Assembly (NCBI GenBank): GCA_041941305.1
Contig: JBGTQJ010000007.1
Coordinates: 1 to 64,000, forward strand
Source: JANSWP01 sp041941305
Lineage (GTDB): Bacteria > Bacteroidota > Bacteroidia > Chitinophagales > Saprospiraceae
Length of the DNA: 64,000 bases
Direction: 5' to 3'
Shown: positions 23,101-35,100 of the stretch, in pieces
Layout of the letters: each line of letters starts with the position of its first letter
How positions within the stretch are numbered: the stretch's first letter is position 1
Notes under the pieces: generated by a model
Seen by the model: only the letters and a program-made list of their open reading frames with translations
Database searches by the model: none
Told to the model about the DNA's origin: nothing
Made by a program: the position numbers and the translations under genes

Positions 23101-26100
23101 CCTGATCAAGGATGGACACATCAAGGTTGCTGGCAGAAATACTATTTCGGAAAGTGATTTGGATTGTATCACTATATATTCCACCAAGTCCGGGAACCCG
23201 ATCAATTTTCACAAATTCCTCTTCATTAAACTCTGCTGCATTATCATAGGGATTGGTGATAGTTTTACAATCATTCAGATCATAAATGCCGGCAACACCC
23301 ACATCGCCAACACAATAAATTGCTCCATCCTTAGTATAAATAAAAATATGGTCAATAATGTCTGATTGAAGATCCTCAAATGTCAGATTAAGACCTGGTG
23401 CATTTGGAAATTCAAAAATTTGGGAATTGATGAAATCTCCATCATCACTTTCAAACTGGTGACCATTGTGGTAATACTTCCAATTCCTTTGATCAACGTA
23501 AAACCCCAATTCAATTATATTTTCCATTGCTGACAAGGAATTAGTCACCAATTTTAAATTTGAACCATCTCTAATAATTCTATAAGCAATTGCAGTATTG
23601 ACATTGCCTTTTTCAGTTGGATCTGAGATCCAACTGGAATTATCCAAAATAAAGTCAGTACGCGGATTGACCCATTTCACGGGCAATTCCCCCCAGAAGT
23701 CAAGGCCTAATGCCGTAGTTGCAACGTTATCGAAGGTATTTCGCAATAAGAAAGTATAGTTTAATCCAGGCGGTAGTGCAATTTTGTAATCTCCTGAATA
23801 ATTTATGGAATCTACCAGGAAAGTATCGTTGTGGTGGCTGAATAATTTGATGTAAGAATTGCCGTTTTCATAATAAGCCAACAATTTTCCTTCCGGGTCT
23901 AAAATAGAAAAGTCCATTTCATCAGCAGGCAGACTATTACGATATGTGATTTGCAAGGTATCGGTAAATAAGCCTCTTAGATCACGGGTTCTGTCAATTT
24001 TAATTTCGTCTTTTTCAATCGCCGACCAATGGCCCTGATATGGATTACTCCTATTGCCACAATTATTGAGGATATAATCTCTAAAAGCTGTAATATTTGA
24101 GGCACAATGAGCGACTCCCTCGTTGGTAAACAAAAAAACATCGGTATATTTTTCCCCATTGGGGGCTAAGTTTAAATTATTTATTTCTGCCAAATCAAAC
24201 GCAGAAACTTCAAATTTGAAAGGATTATAATCTTTTTCCAGGCGATGCCCCCTCTGGTACCATCTTTTGAAATTCGAATTGCCATGTAGGGCATAAATTT
24301 CCAAAATAGCTAAGGCAGTTTCTGCATCTCTGGTATTGAGAAAAAGCCCTTCTGCAGTGTTTTTTAACCAGTATTCACCCAGTTCGGGTCGAACCACTCC
24401 AACCTCTTCAGGAGTTCCATAATGCCAATCCGTTTCGATCCAGTCTTCGTCAAATTCCATATTAGAATGTAATGTTCCATCCTTCTCACCTCTTTTATCG
24501 ATTAAATTTTCATTTGTAGGTCCGTCATCAAAATCGTACAAAGCTACCAACCGGTTATCTTCGTAATTGGTCTCACCAAAGAAATTAGTCAATATTTCTC
24601 CCCTGCTTAAGGCAACATTCCAAAAACTGAATTCATCCAATTGCCCGTGGAAGAAATTCTCATCAGAATCATTTGTTCCAAGTAGCCATGTGTCAGTCGA
24701 GGATGAACTACTTAAGTTTGCAAAACTTTTCGAAGCCTCCTGTGTACCATTTAGAAAAACTTTGGAAGAATCTCCATCCCATACCAATGCAATATGGTAC
24801 CAATTGTTGGCTTCCATATCGGTGCCTCCAGTATTTTTAGAATCATTAAGACAAGATGCTACATCCGCTTTTAACGTTAACAGAATCGGTTGCCCTTTAG
24901 CCCCTTCTTGATGGACAATGTACATACATTCCTTATCCAGGGAGAATGGCTTGATCCATCCCATAATAGAAAAAGAACCGTCATTTGGATTTAAAATAAA
25001 TGGTAATTCAACTTTTTCGTTGACCCCGTCAAATTGTAAAACGTAATTGATATCGGATTCTTCCTCTTCTTCCTCCTCCTCCGGAAATTTATCAGGGCGA
25101 TCGGACAATTTCCAATCCTGGTGATGTTCCATTTCTACTAAAGTGCCGTGCCTGGCATGCTGCGAAAGGTCTTTCAATTGAGAGCCCTTTGGTCCTTGGT
25201 TGAAATCGTAATATAGCTGGAGATCTTCATGATCAGGATCAATTCCTTTTAGCGCATCTTCATGGATCTGTTCTAATGTCCTGATTTCTTTCCAAACGGC
25301 AATCTCATCTATTAATCCTGAAAAATGAATATTGGAATTCTCCGGTAATGCTCCAATAGTGAACTCATTGGTGACGGGTTGTGAGTATGGAGACTCCCGT
25401 CTATTTGAAGCGGCTGCTTTCCCATCAATAATTAAATGTAGATTTGGAGGATTCCGGACTGCAGCTATATGATGCCATTTACCATCGGCAAGCGGAATTT
25501 CAGCAAGGACGGAATCCGTAATAGACACATTCTCTTCTCTGTAAACCGGGTAACCATTAGCAGTTAATTTCAATTGAATAGCCAGTGAATTATCGCTATC
25601 TGTCCAGCTAATAATCGGCTGATCTTTTTCCTCCAGGGATTTTATCCAGACCTCAATTGTTAACCTCCCCCCTTGACTTTGACCAGGTCTAAAGTGAGGT
25701 CGAGTAATATATTCCTTGTCTTCACCAAACTCAAGAGCATAGTCGTCAGTCGGGAAATCACATGCTTCGATTTCACTGGGAAGAATATCTGGCGTTTTTG
25801 GAACTTCAGATGGCATCCAGCCTGTTTTTGCCCAGTCATTAGGACCACCAGTTAGCTTACCTGTTCTATTATTTCCTGATAGATCTGTTAGCTTAGCTTC
25901 TCCCAGTTTTTCATCAAAATTATAATAAGCCCATAGTCCTTCCTCCTGACCGTTCAGACCTTGTTGCATGTCATTGAGGATCGCCTCCTGGCAGCGTGCG
26001 ATATTCCAAATTGCCACCTCATCCATAAGTCCGTCATTAAGACATTTCGCTGAATTTGTCAGCCCTGCTGCTCCTCCAAGGTAAATACCAGCATGGCCGT

Positions 26101-29100
26101 ATTTGATGAGGTCAGAATTTTGCAAAACATGTTCATGATAAATAGAATCATTTATGAAGACTTTGAGAGAAACACCATCGAACGTTCCTGCAAGATGGAT
26201 CCACTCATTTGCAAATTCAGATGGCAAGGTACCAGATGCGATTTCCCAGGAATTACTCAATACGGTTTGAATTCCGAAATTGACCTGACCGTTTGACAAT
26301 CCCAGACTCCATGCCAGATTGTTATCAGATTCCCCATTCGATCTTCCAAAACTGATCAGTTGTGCTTCCTGGCTGATATCAGCAATTTTAAACCATCCTT
26401 CAACTGTTATTTCCTGGATGGGTAACCCTAGTGCATTCCCGGAAACATCTTCTCCTCCGTTTCCTGTCAGATCAATTAATTGTATAGAACCCTCATCAGA
26501 TGGAAAATGCAAAGCGTGATTGGCACCTTCTTGTGATAAAAAGGCATCGGGGAACTGATCCTCCTGCTCAAAACTAAATACCCCTCTTCCATATTTAAAT
26601 TCTGCCCAGAAGGTTTGATCCAACAAAATTATTTTTTCTCCCTGATCTGATTTGATATATACCTGGTAAATTTCGTTTGGATCGATTTCCATGAAATCCG
26701 AAGCAGTTGAATAACCGCCATTGAGGTTAAAGTCTACTTCCTCAGTTGTAAATCCATTATCTGAATAGGTATACAAGGTTTTTCGGTTATTCGCAAACCG
26801 TGCCATATTCTTGCCCTTGCTATCCTTGATGACCATTCCTTCAATAGTGAAAGCCTTTTCTTTTCCAAGGGTATACACTCTTAACATTTTGGGATTGTCA
26901 TCCAGGGCGCGCCTGAACCGAAGGATCATGTCTCTTTCGAGAGAAATACCTTCTTCTAGAGTACTAGTTGATCCTAAATTATGCACTTGCTTTTCACCGT
27001 CAGAAATGTCACTGAATTCGCGGGTATTCCAATAAGTAGTAGTTCCTGAATCATCCACTTTTTTTGCGAAAATTCTGACTTTTCTTTTATTGGCGCTATT
27101 CATCCTTTCTTCATTCAAGTTACTTGTTTCACTTTGCATTTGTTCTATATATTCTGCTCCAAAGCCAAAAAATAATCCTAGGTAAAACGCTCCAGAATTT
27201 TCCCCAATTTGATCGATTTTATCTTCGAAATTATAATGGTATCGGTTACAATTCCGCTTGAAAAAGTTTTTAAAATAGGTACTGTTTATTGTTTGGGAAG
27301 CACTATTTGGATCCAATTCAAGCATTTCTTCCCAAATTCTATACGGAAAGAAAGGACGGTCATCATCGCTATAATCTTCATCGAAATACGGGATTAATTC
27401 TGGGTGACATTGAAGCATCTCCTGCTTGTCATCATAATGGGCAGAAAGCAAATCTGCAAAGAGGTTATCTCCGTAATCAGAATAATCTCCGTAATCTTCT
27501 GTTCCAAGATTCAGGACATATCCTTCATTAGATATGAAGGTGTAATAAAGTGGATAATTTTGTTCTAACCAGGATTTGAAGGATTGGATACTTCCTGTTC
27601 CGCCCTGTGACTGCCAAATATTGAGTAAATCATTCCATAAAGTCCAAATCGTTTTTTCAGATTGATCACTCACTAAATAATTATTGAATTCAGGAAAGTT
27701 TCTTGCAATAAATTCATCCACAGCTTCAGTCGCATAAGCATGCCCATTGTCATGCCAAAACAATTCTCCCGGAACTGGTAATTCCTGCCTGAAATCTACA
27801 ATAAATTCCCGTTCACCAGTAGGCTTATACCAATCCGCCTCATTATTTTCCAGGTCGAGATAATAGACCCTGTTTCCATCGGCATTATAAGCTACCAGGG
27901 CTTTCAAATGATCTGCTGTTCCCAGAGCATAATCTAGTCCCATCTTTACAGGATAGCTCACATGAACATCATCATTCTCTGAGACGGCCAGATCAAATAC
28001 CTGAATAGTGGTATTCAGGGAACCACTTGTTTCCATTTCACCGACTCCTTCCGATTCGACCTGAGATTGAATTTCTTCTGTAAAAGGATCGGATGAAACT
28101 ATTTCTGCATATTCCGAGGGACCATTGCTGCAATCCCACCTCTTTGGAAAATGATCCACTCCAAAAGTGAATGTTTGAAGAGGATATCTAGGAGGATCAC
28201 TGACTGCAAGATCATCAATAAAATTCCATTTCGGTACCTGCGGGAAGACCAGTTCGATTTCCCTAGAATGGGACCAATTATTTGATGACAACCCAACTAT
28301 ATGATTGTAGGATACATCTATTAAACCGCCAGAAGACCTTTGTGACCCATATTGTAGTTCGGCCAAATACCGGACGAGGGAATGTTGAAGACGCAAAAGG
28401 GTACCTTTACGGTCTCTGAATTTAAAGGGACTTTGATCTCTGTTAATTGTCAAAAGATCCGTTTCATCAATACTTAATTCCTTCCTTACATTTTGGTCCT
28501 CTAATCTAAAATACTCCCATCCAGTGGCATTTGGAATCCAACTTAAAAGTGTTAAGGCAGTTTCTTCAAGATCATTATCTCCTCCAAATGCAGTATTCCA
28601 AAAGTATACCCCGTTGGTAAAACTGCGAGCATTTGGACTACGATGTTGTTCCTGATGTGTTCCAGTATAATTATGGGTTAAATTTTGGTTCAGTCTTATT
28701 CTGTCGTATTTATCGAATTGCTCCTTATTGGAAAGGTCAATACTATATACCAGGTCTTGCTGTTTCCATAAAGTATCAGTATCGCCGACAGAATTACTCA
28801 TTTGATAAGTTGTAATTCTTTGAGTACCATGAAAGGTGTCCGAAGATGTATTCACCACACAATATTCTCTATCTTGAGTTATAAGGGTTTCATGTCTAAA
28901 AGGTGAGGTGGAATCTGAGAATCTGTTTTTGACAGAAGGGCTGGATGACTTGGAAAACGGATGGTCCCAAACGTAATTCCTTTCTTTGGAAACCGTTAAA
29001 TTGGCATTATTAAAAAGGTCTACAAGTTTGTCATTGAAGGAATTGTATTTACTTGTAGCAAACCAGGTTCTGTATAGAATTTTAATACTCCCACTGGTTG

Positions 29101-32100
29101 AACTGCTGCTCAATCTCGTCCTGGGAATAGAAAGACTATAACCGTCTGTTTCTGTTGAAGCCAGGGTTGTTTCTTCCGTATCCACCTGACCAAAGCCAAA
29201 ATCCACAGGAATACGGAGCAATTCCATTTTATATAGTCGCTCTCCTCCTACCTCATCCATTCTTTCGGAAATGTAATCGCTAAGACCACTATATTCCACC
29301 TTTTTTCCATTGGTTTGGACTCGCTGCATTACATCCAATTGGATATCTCTGGTAGCAGGATTATCTGAGTCATCCATTTGAATAGTATAGGTTTGAGTTG
29401 TTTGTTCCATGGTTTCATAAGTGATCAAACCTGGATAATCGTCAATCGGGATGTATTTTTGATCGGTCGGCGATTCTGTTCCATCTCCAGCGTACTCTGT
29501 GACTTTTAAAGAATAATCATAGGCAATTTCGGTAATTACTTCATCGCCATTCACCTCTTCACAATCCGTATAACCGTTTTTAAGACATTCGGCATTTGTC
29601 GCATAAAATAGCGTATCCCATCCAGAATGTACAAACCTAAATAATGGTTTGGCATAATCCTTTGTCCAATACCGCTGATTGTCTCCTGGGGCCTGGTATT
29701 CCACCGCATCTTTTTCTACTTCGGAAGGAAATGCTCCTGTTGTAAAGGTGTCAATTCTGATTTCATAATCACCTAATTGGGTCCACGTTCCGTTGATCCT
29801 TTCCTGCCAGGAACATTTGACTTCCATTGCATATTCTGTATTTGATGTCAAAAGCGCATCTTTTTCAAAATATCCCTGCAAACCATTCAATTTAAGTCTT
29901 CCCGGTAACAAGTCATTAGGATTTGAGGTAGGATAAATTCTGCAACTATTTAAAACTGGTCGGAACCACTTTGTTGTCGCGTTTCCTTCAGCATCATATT
30001 CCTCAAATTTCATGGGTTCTTGAAACTCCAGGTTAAAGGCCACTTTTGGAGAACCAAAAATGGGATAGTCCTCATAACCTTCCGGTGGATCCATTTCAGA
30101 AATGATGGGAATACTGGAAAATGGGTTATCGCCTCCTAATCCCTCACATCTCTCCCCTAATTCCCAGGATATGTTAAAATCACCTTCTACCAATCCACCC
30201 AATACACTGTAGGATCCCTGTACCCTCGCCTTCATCCAGGTAGGGTTTGGTAATTCCGCTTGAACAGCAGCGGCAAGATGAACTTCAAGCAGTGTTACAT
30301 CCATATGAATAGGGGGAAAATCGAGATCAATATATAGGTCCACTCCACCTCCAATATAGAAAAAGGCCTGGCCGCGCACATACCAATTGTTGATCCCAAA
30401 ATTGCCTTCTGATGTAAAGCAATTGGGTGGTGGGTTTGGATATTTCATTAAAGAGACATCGAAACCTGCTCCGGCATAAAACCAGGGTTTGAAGATCAGG
30501 AATTGAAATTCCGTCTGGGGAATATCGAAGGACATACCCATAATAATACCATCCCCATTCGCGAAAATACTCTCTGAAATTTGCCTTTGAGCATTATTGG
30601 TGCCGTTCCAGTTAGGGATGAGATCACCAAGCGAAGGCATTGGATCAAGATCATGTCCAACCTGGGCATAAAACCTTGCCGAAAGTGATAAATATTCGGC
30701 AAAAGTGTAAGTCACACTGATCCTGTCATTTACTGGAGGCCTTCCAATTTTTATATACCACTTTCCAGCGTCTCCTGCCCCAGAATCTTTTAACTGAAAT
30801 AACATGACCCCCTGTCCTTGTACGGCCAATCCATAGGCTGTTACCTCTTCAGAGGGTAAATTCAATTCAAAATCGACATTGAAACTTCCGGATAGTCTAA
30901 AATTGTTGTGGTCGTACTGGATGATGGCTGATCCTTTTTGTGCATCCCTCCGGTTGGCGATACTCTCTGCCATCATATATAAGTTCGCATTCAATCCCAC
31001 CGTTGATAAACCAAAGATAGGGAATCCCAAACTTGACTGTTTAATTTGTAACCCCACATTAATGGTTCCGTCAAAACAAATTTTCGGTGAATTTCCGATA
31101 CTAAAGATGGCTGTTAATGATCCTCCGAAATTGTTTTTAGCAGGGAAATATTCGAATTGGGAAAGGGTTGCCTGTGGTGCCAACAAGTCAGCCATGGGTC
31201 CTTCGATCCCAAGTAAAATATTCGTATTATCCGTAACTTCTGCCAGGTGATCTGCTCTGGCATCAATGTCAGCAGCAGAAGCAAAATTAATTGGTGGCGT
31301 ATCAACGATCATATTGTAGTAAAATCCGCCCCCAAGGCCGTGGATATAAATGGGGGTATACGGTATTTGAATGCCTCTTTCCATCGTTACCTCCAGATCG
31401 ACAAAAAAGTATCTGTAATCTCTTGCTCCAGGTGCTACCCCTCCAGCCACGTGATCGTATTTGGTAGCCCCAAATAAAGCAAGTGCTTTGAAGGCCAAGC
31501 CTCTTAACGGACCTATCTGGAGATCCAGGTAGGCTTTAAAACCATCTCCGAAAATGGTTTCAGTACCGTCCCGTTTTAGAAATACAAGGAATCCATTCAT
31601 TTCTACCGGACCATATTTTCCTTCAAGAGAGATGGCATCAAGCCCAAACCTTTCGAATTCTAAATCTCCATCACTACCTCTTTTATAATATAAGGCAAAT
31701 TGGGTTGCTGCTCTCAATCCGGCACTTCTTCGTTGTCTGGTTGATCCTCCTCTTCCGGCAGCAGCGGCAGCTCCACCAAGACCTGAGGATTGCTGATTTT
31801 GTTCCCCACCTCCCTGATCTCTTGAGAGATTAAGGCTGACTGACATAAAAAACTTCCACATGCCCTCAGACCTGCACTCGAAACCTAGACCCTCAATAGC
31901 TATTGGAAAATTGTTGATTCCCTGTTGAATTCGGTTCCGTTTTTCCTGAATGGACTCATTTATTCCAGGTTGACTCTCTTCACTTGACTGATCAGTTGTT
32001 TCTTCTTCCTCAGGCGGCGATTCACCAATACCCCATGTGCCAAAGTCAATACTTTTCATTCCACTTATCAGGTTCCCTCCACCGCAATTTGCATTGTAAT

Positions 32101-35100
32101 TGATTTTGAGACCGGAATATTGCAATAGAGAAAACCGCATCCTCAAGGATCCTCCTGCACCTGCAGGGACCAATTCGTCTGAAATGGCTAAGTCCGCTTT
32201 ACCATTCAAATCGCAGCGGGGTTCGAACTCATTATTGTTATATGTGATTTCTACAGAGGAACTTGCATCGATGTACAATAATAAGCCAGGTGCCCACTTC
32301 AAACTAAAATGTCCTTTAACTTCAAAATCCCCACCGAAACTTCCAGTTTTAAGGGAACCTATTTTAAAATCACCTGCATAAGTCCATTTTTCGTTTGAAT
32401 CAGTACCGGTCATCAGGTCTGCTGTATAGGGAATCCAGTTTCGGTCAGGAACTGAGCCTCCTTCAATTTCACGTTCAAAAAGAGGAATTAGGAGCTTTCC
32501 GTTAAATTCTGTTTTCCAGATGTAGGTTCCAGTATTCCTATTCTCCCCTGCACTATTGTCATCGGAGACCCCGGAAGCACCCGAAGTAGTGCTGGTTTGA
32601 TCCGTGACTTTGTAAAACTTAAACTTTTCGATCGAATAGGGCCATCCACCAATATCTGCATCCTTGTTTTGCGGAATCAGATTTTCAATTTCTATTTCCC
32701 CCAACATGTGATGGGAGTAGTGGTACATAAAATCATTACCCTCAACCTTTAGCGGCACTCTGGCTCCTCCTGATTTATCAAACAAACCAATAATTTCCAC
32801 TTCGACAGACTTCATGTAGATTCCCGTATATTGGGAAGGGTTCCAACCTCCAATTGTTCCTGGAACCGCCCCTGTAGGAAAACCCTCCACATTAGTTTGG
32901 ACATCCAAATCAAAATAGCCTTCTTTGATAATAATTTTATCCACTTCGGCATTGTAGTGATAAAACTCGAGTGGATTACCTGAATCCTCGGTTTTTAAAG
33001 GCGCAATGAAACTGGTCAAACTCCTTCCATCAACAACAAAAGGAAAAACCATGTTCTTAAAAGAAAATTCAGTTTTCTTTGCCATGACTGTGTTATTGGT
33101 GCTCGCTAAATCAGGGTCAGTATGGCAAATTACTTCATATTCTCCTTGTACATTGTAGTTTTGAAATCCTTCACAAGACCAATAAGCAAAACTTCCTTCT
33201 GATGGATCCTCTGAATTATTTTTTCTATATTTTATGGGATAATTGGTGTGTGAATAAACCACACTATCCTGGGTCATAAACATTTTAATCGTACCCACCC
33301 CTACACCATTTTCATCTACTTGTCCGAAAGTCACAGAAGTAGGCGTAATGGTCGTCTGGGTCGGGCCAAAACGCGCAAAAGTATTGTCATCCATACTGAC
33401 GATCATCATTAATTCAATGGTGGTGGCGGAAGGGATGTCCCCTTCAGGTGTTCCTGAATCGACCTTCAAATTTGTCAAAACAAGTTTCGCATTTGAAGGA
33501 ATATTGCCTGGATTGCCTCCAAGAAACTGGCGCAATTGAGGAGTGAGGTCATAAGGCAATTTGAAAGAACCATCGTTCTCCGAAGTATTGTTCAAATCCC
33601 CAAAGGTGAGTTCATTGAAATCCACTCCGCTTCTTTTTACAGCAACGAGTTTGTTGCCGTCTCTGGCAACTTTTATTTTGGTTCCTTGAGGTCCTAAATA
33701 GGGTATATTTACCCAATTGGTGTTGACGACATCATCTACTAAAAAACCCTCAATTTGGTGAAGTTCCAGGTATGTAAGGACATTGAATTTATAGGCAGCT
33801 TCCATTTCATCTGATACAAGGGAATTGGAAATACCAGACAAACTTCCAAGGCTGCCGAAAAGGGGTTTTTGTGGGGCGTAAAACTTATCATAATAGCCTT
33901 CTAAAATTTCCGTGAGATCAAATACACGATTCCGGGCTTCTTCCAAATTGACGCAATCACAATCGGTCTTTTTGATTTGAGTTTCAATCCGACTCATTTC
34001 ATACCCTCCTGATCCATCTTCTTTTGCCCAAATTGTCAATTCCAGCTGACTTTCACCACTTGTGGCAATAATTTGAAACCCCAATTCTTTTTTGGAATCT
34101 GTGGAGGTAGAATCAATTAAAAAGACATCTGTGATGGCAATGTTTCGGTTCCCCACTTGAATGGAATCTTCATTGTTTTTATCATAAGACAGCGAATATT
34201 TTTCAGGAGCAAATGGATCAATTATTATTCCTTCAACAGGCAAGTCTTTTAGCTCAAATGTAATGGCACCATTAATGCCAAAGGCGTTGCCAATCCGTTG
34301 TCGTTTTTCGTTTTTATTGCCCGTAAGGTAATTATCAAGTGTTTGGGCATCAATTTCAAGGCTAATAGCCCCTTTTAAATCGGCAAATGGGAAGAATTCC
34401 TTTCCATTATCTCCAAGGTCTCGCAATGAAGAATTAACCTCGGTATTTTGTCCAATTTCAAAGGTGGCATTCCACATACTCATCCCATTAGCCCCTGGCT
34501 GCGGGTTTGCGTGAATGGTCGTAGATGATTCATTAAGATCTAATTCCGCTGAATAGGGAAAGGTTTCATCAAGTAATGGAACCCTTATCTTTCCGGCCAT
34601 CCTGGAATTACTTGCGTTGCTTGCATTGATAGATAACTGAAAAGTATCTACACTGAAAGGCCAATCACCCATCCTCCCTTCAGAAATGTTTACCAGATTA
34701 ATTTTTTCAAATTCGCCAAATGCTCCTTCTCCAGAAATAAACAGGGAACCCTGATCCAACTCCAGCTTTTCATTACTTCCTCTGAAATCAAATTCTTCTG
34801 GTAATTCCACATATACAGCTTTCAAAAACAAGCCCTCCCAGGAAGAGTCCTTATGATTTTGGTAGCGATTTTTAGCATTGTTTGTAACAGAAAGCGTTTG
34901 GTCTTTTTTTAAATCGAGTTGGCCGCTTTCCATCCTGAAGCGGAATCCTTCCATTTGTGGAATCACAAATGCATCGAAGTCATTTATTGTCCCAAGGTAA
35001 TTGCCTGGATCCTCCGTATCCTGATTTAATTTTAGGGAAATAGTTGACAAATCCTTTGCAAATACCATTGTACTCTCATTGATCTGGATTTGGTACTTTT

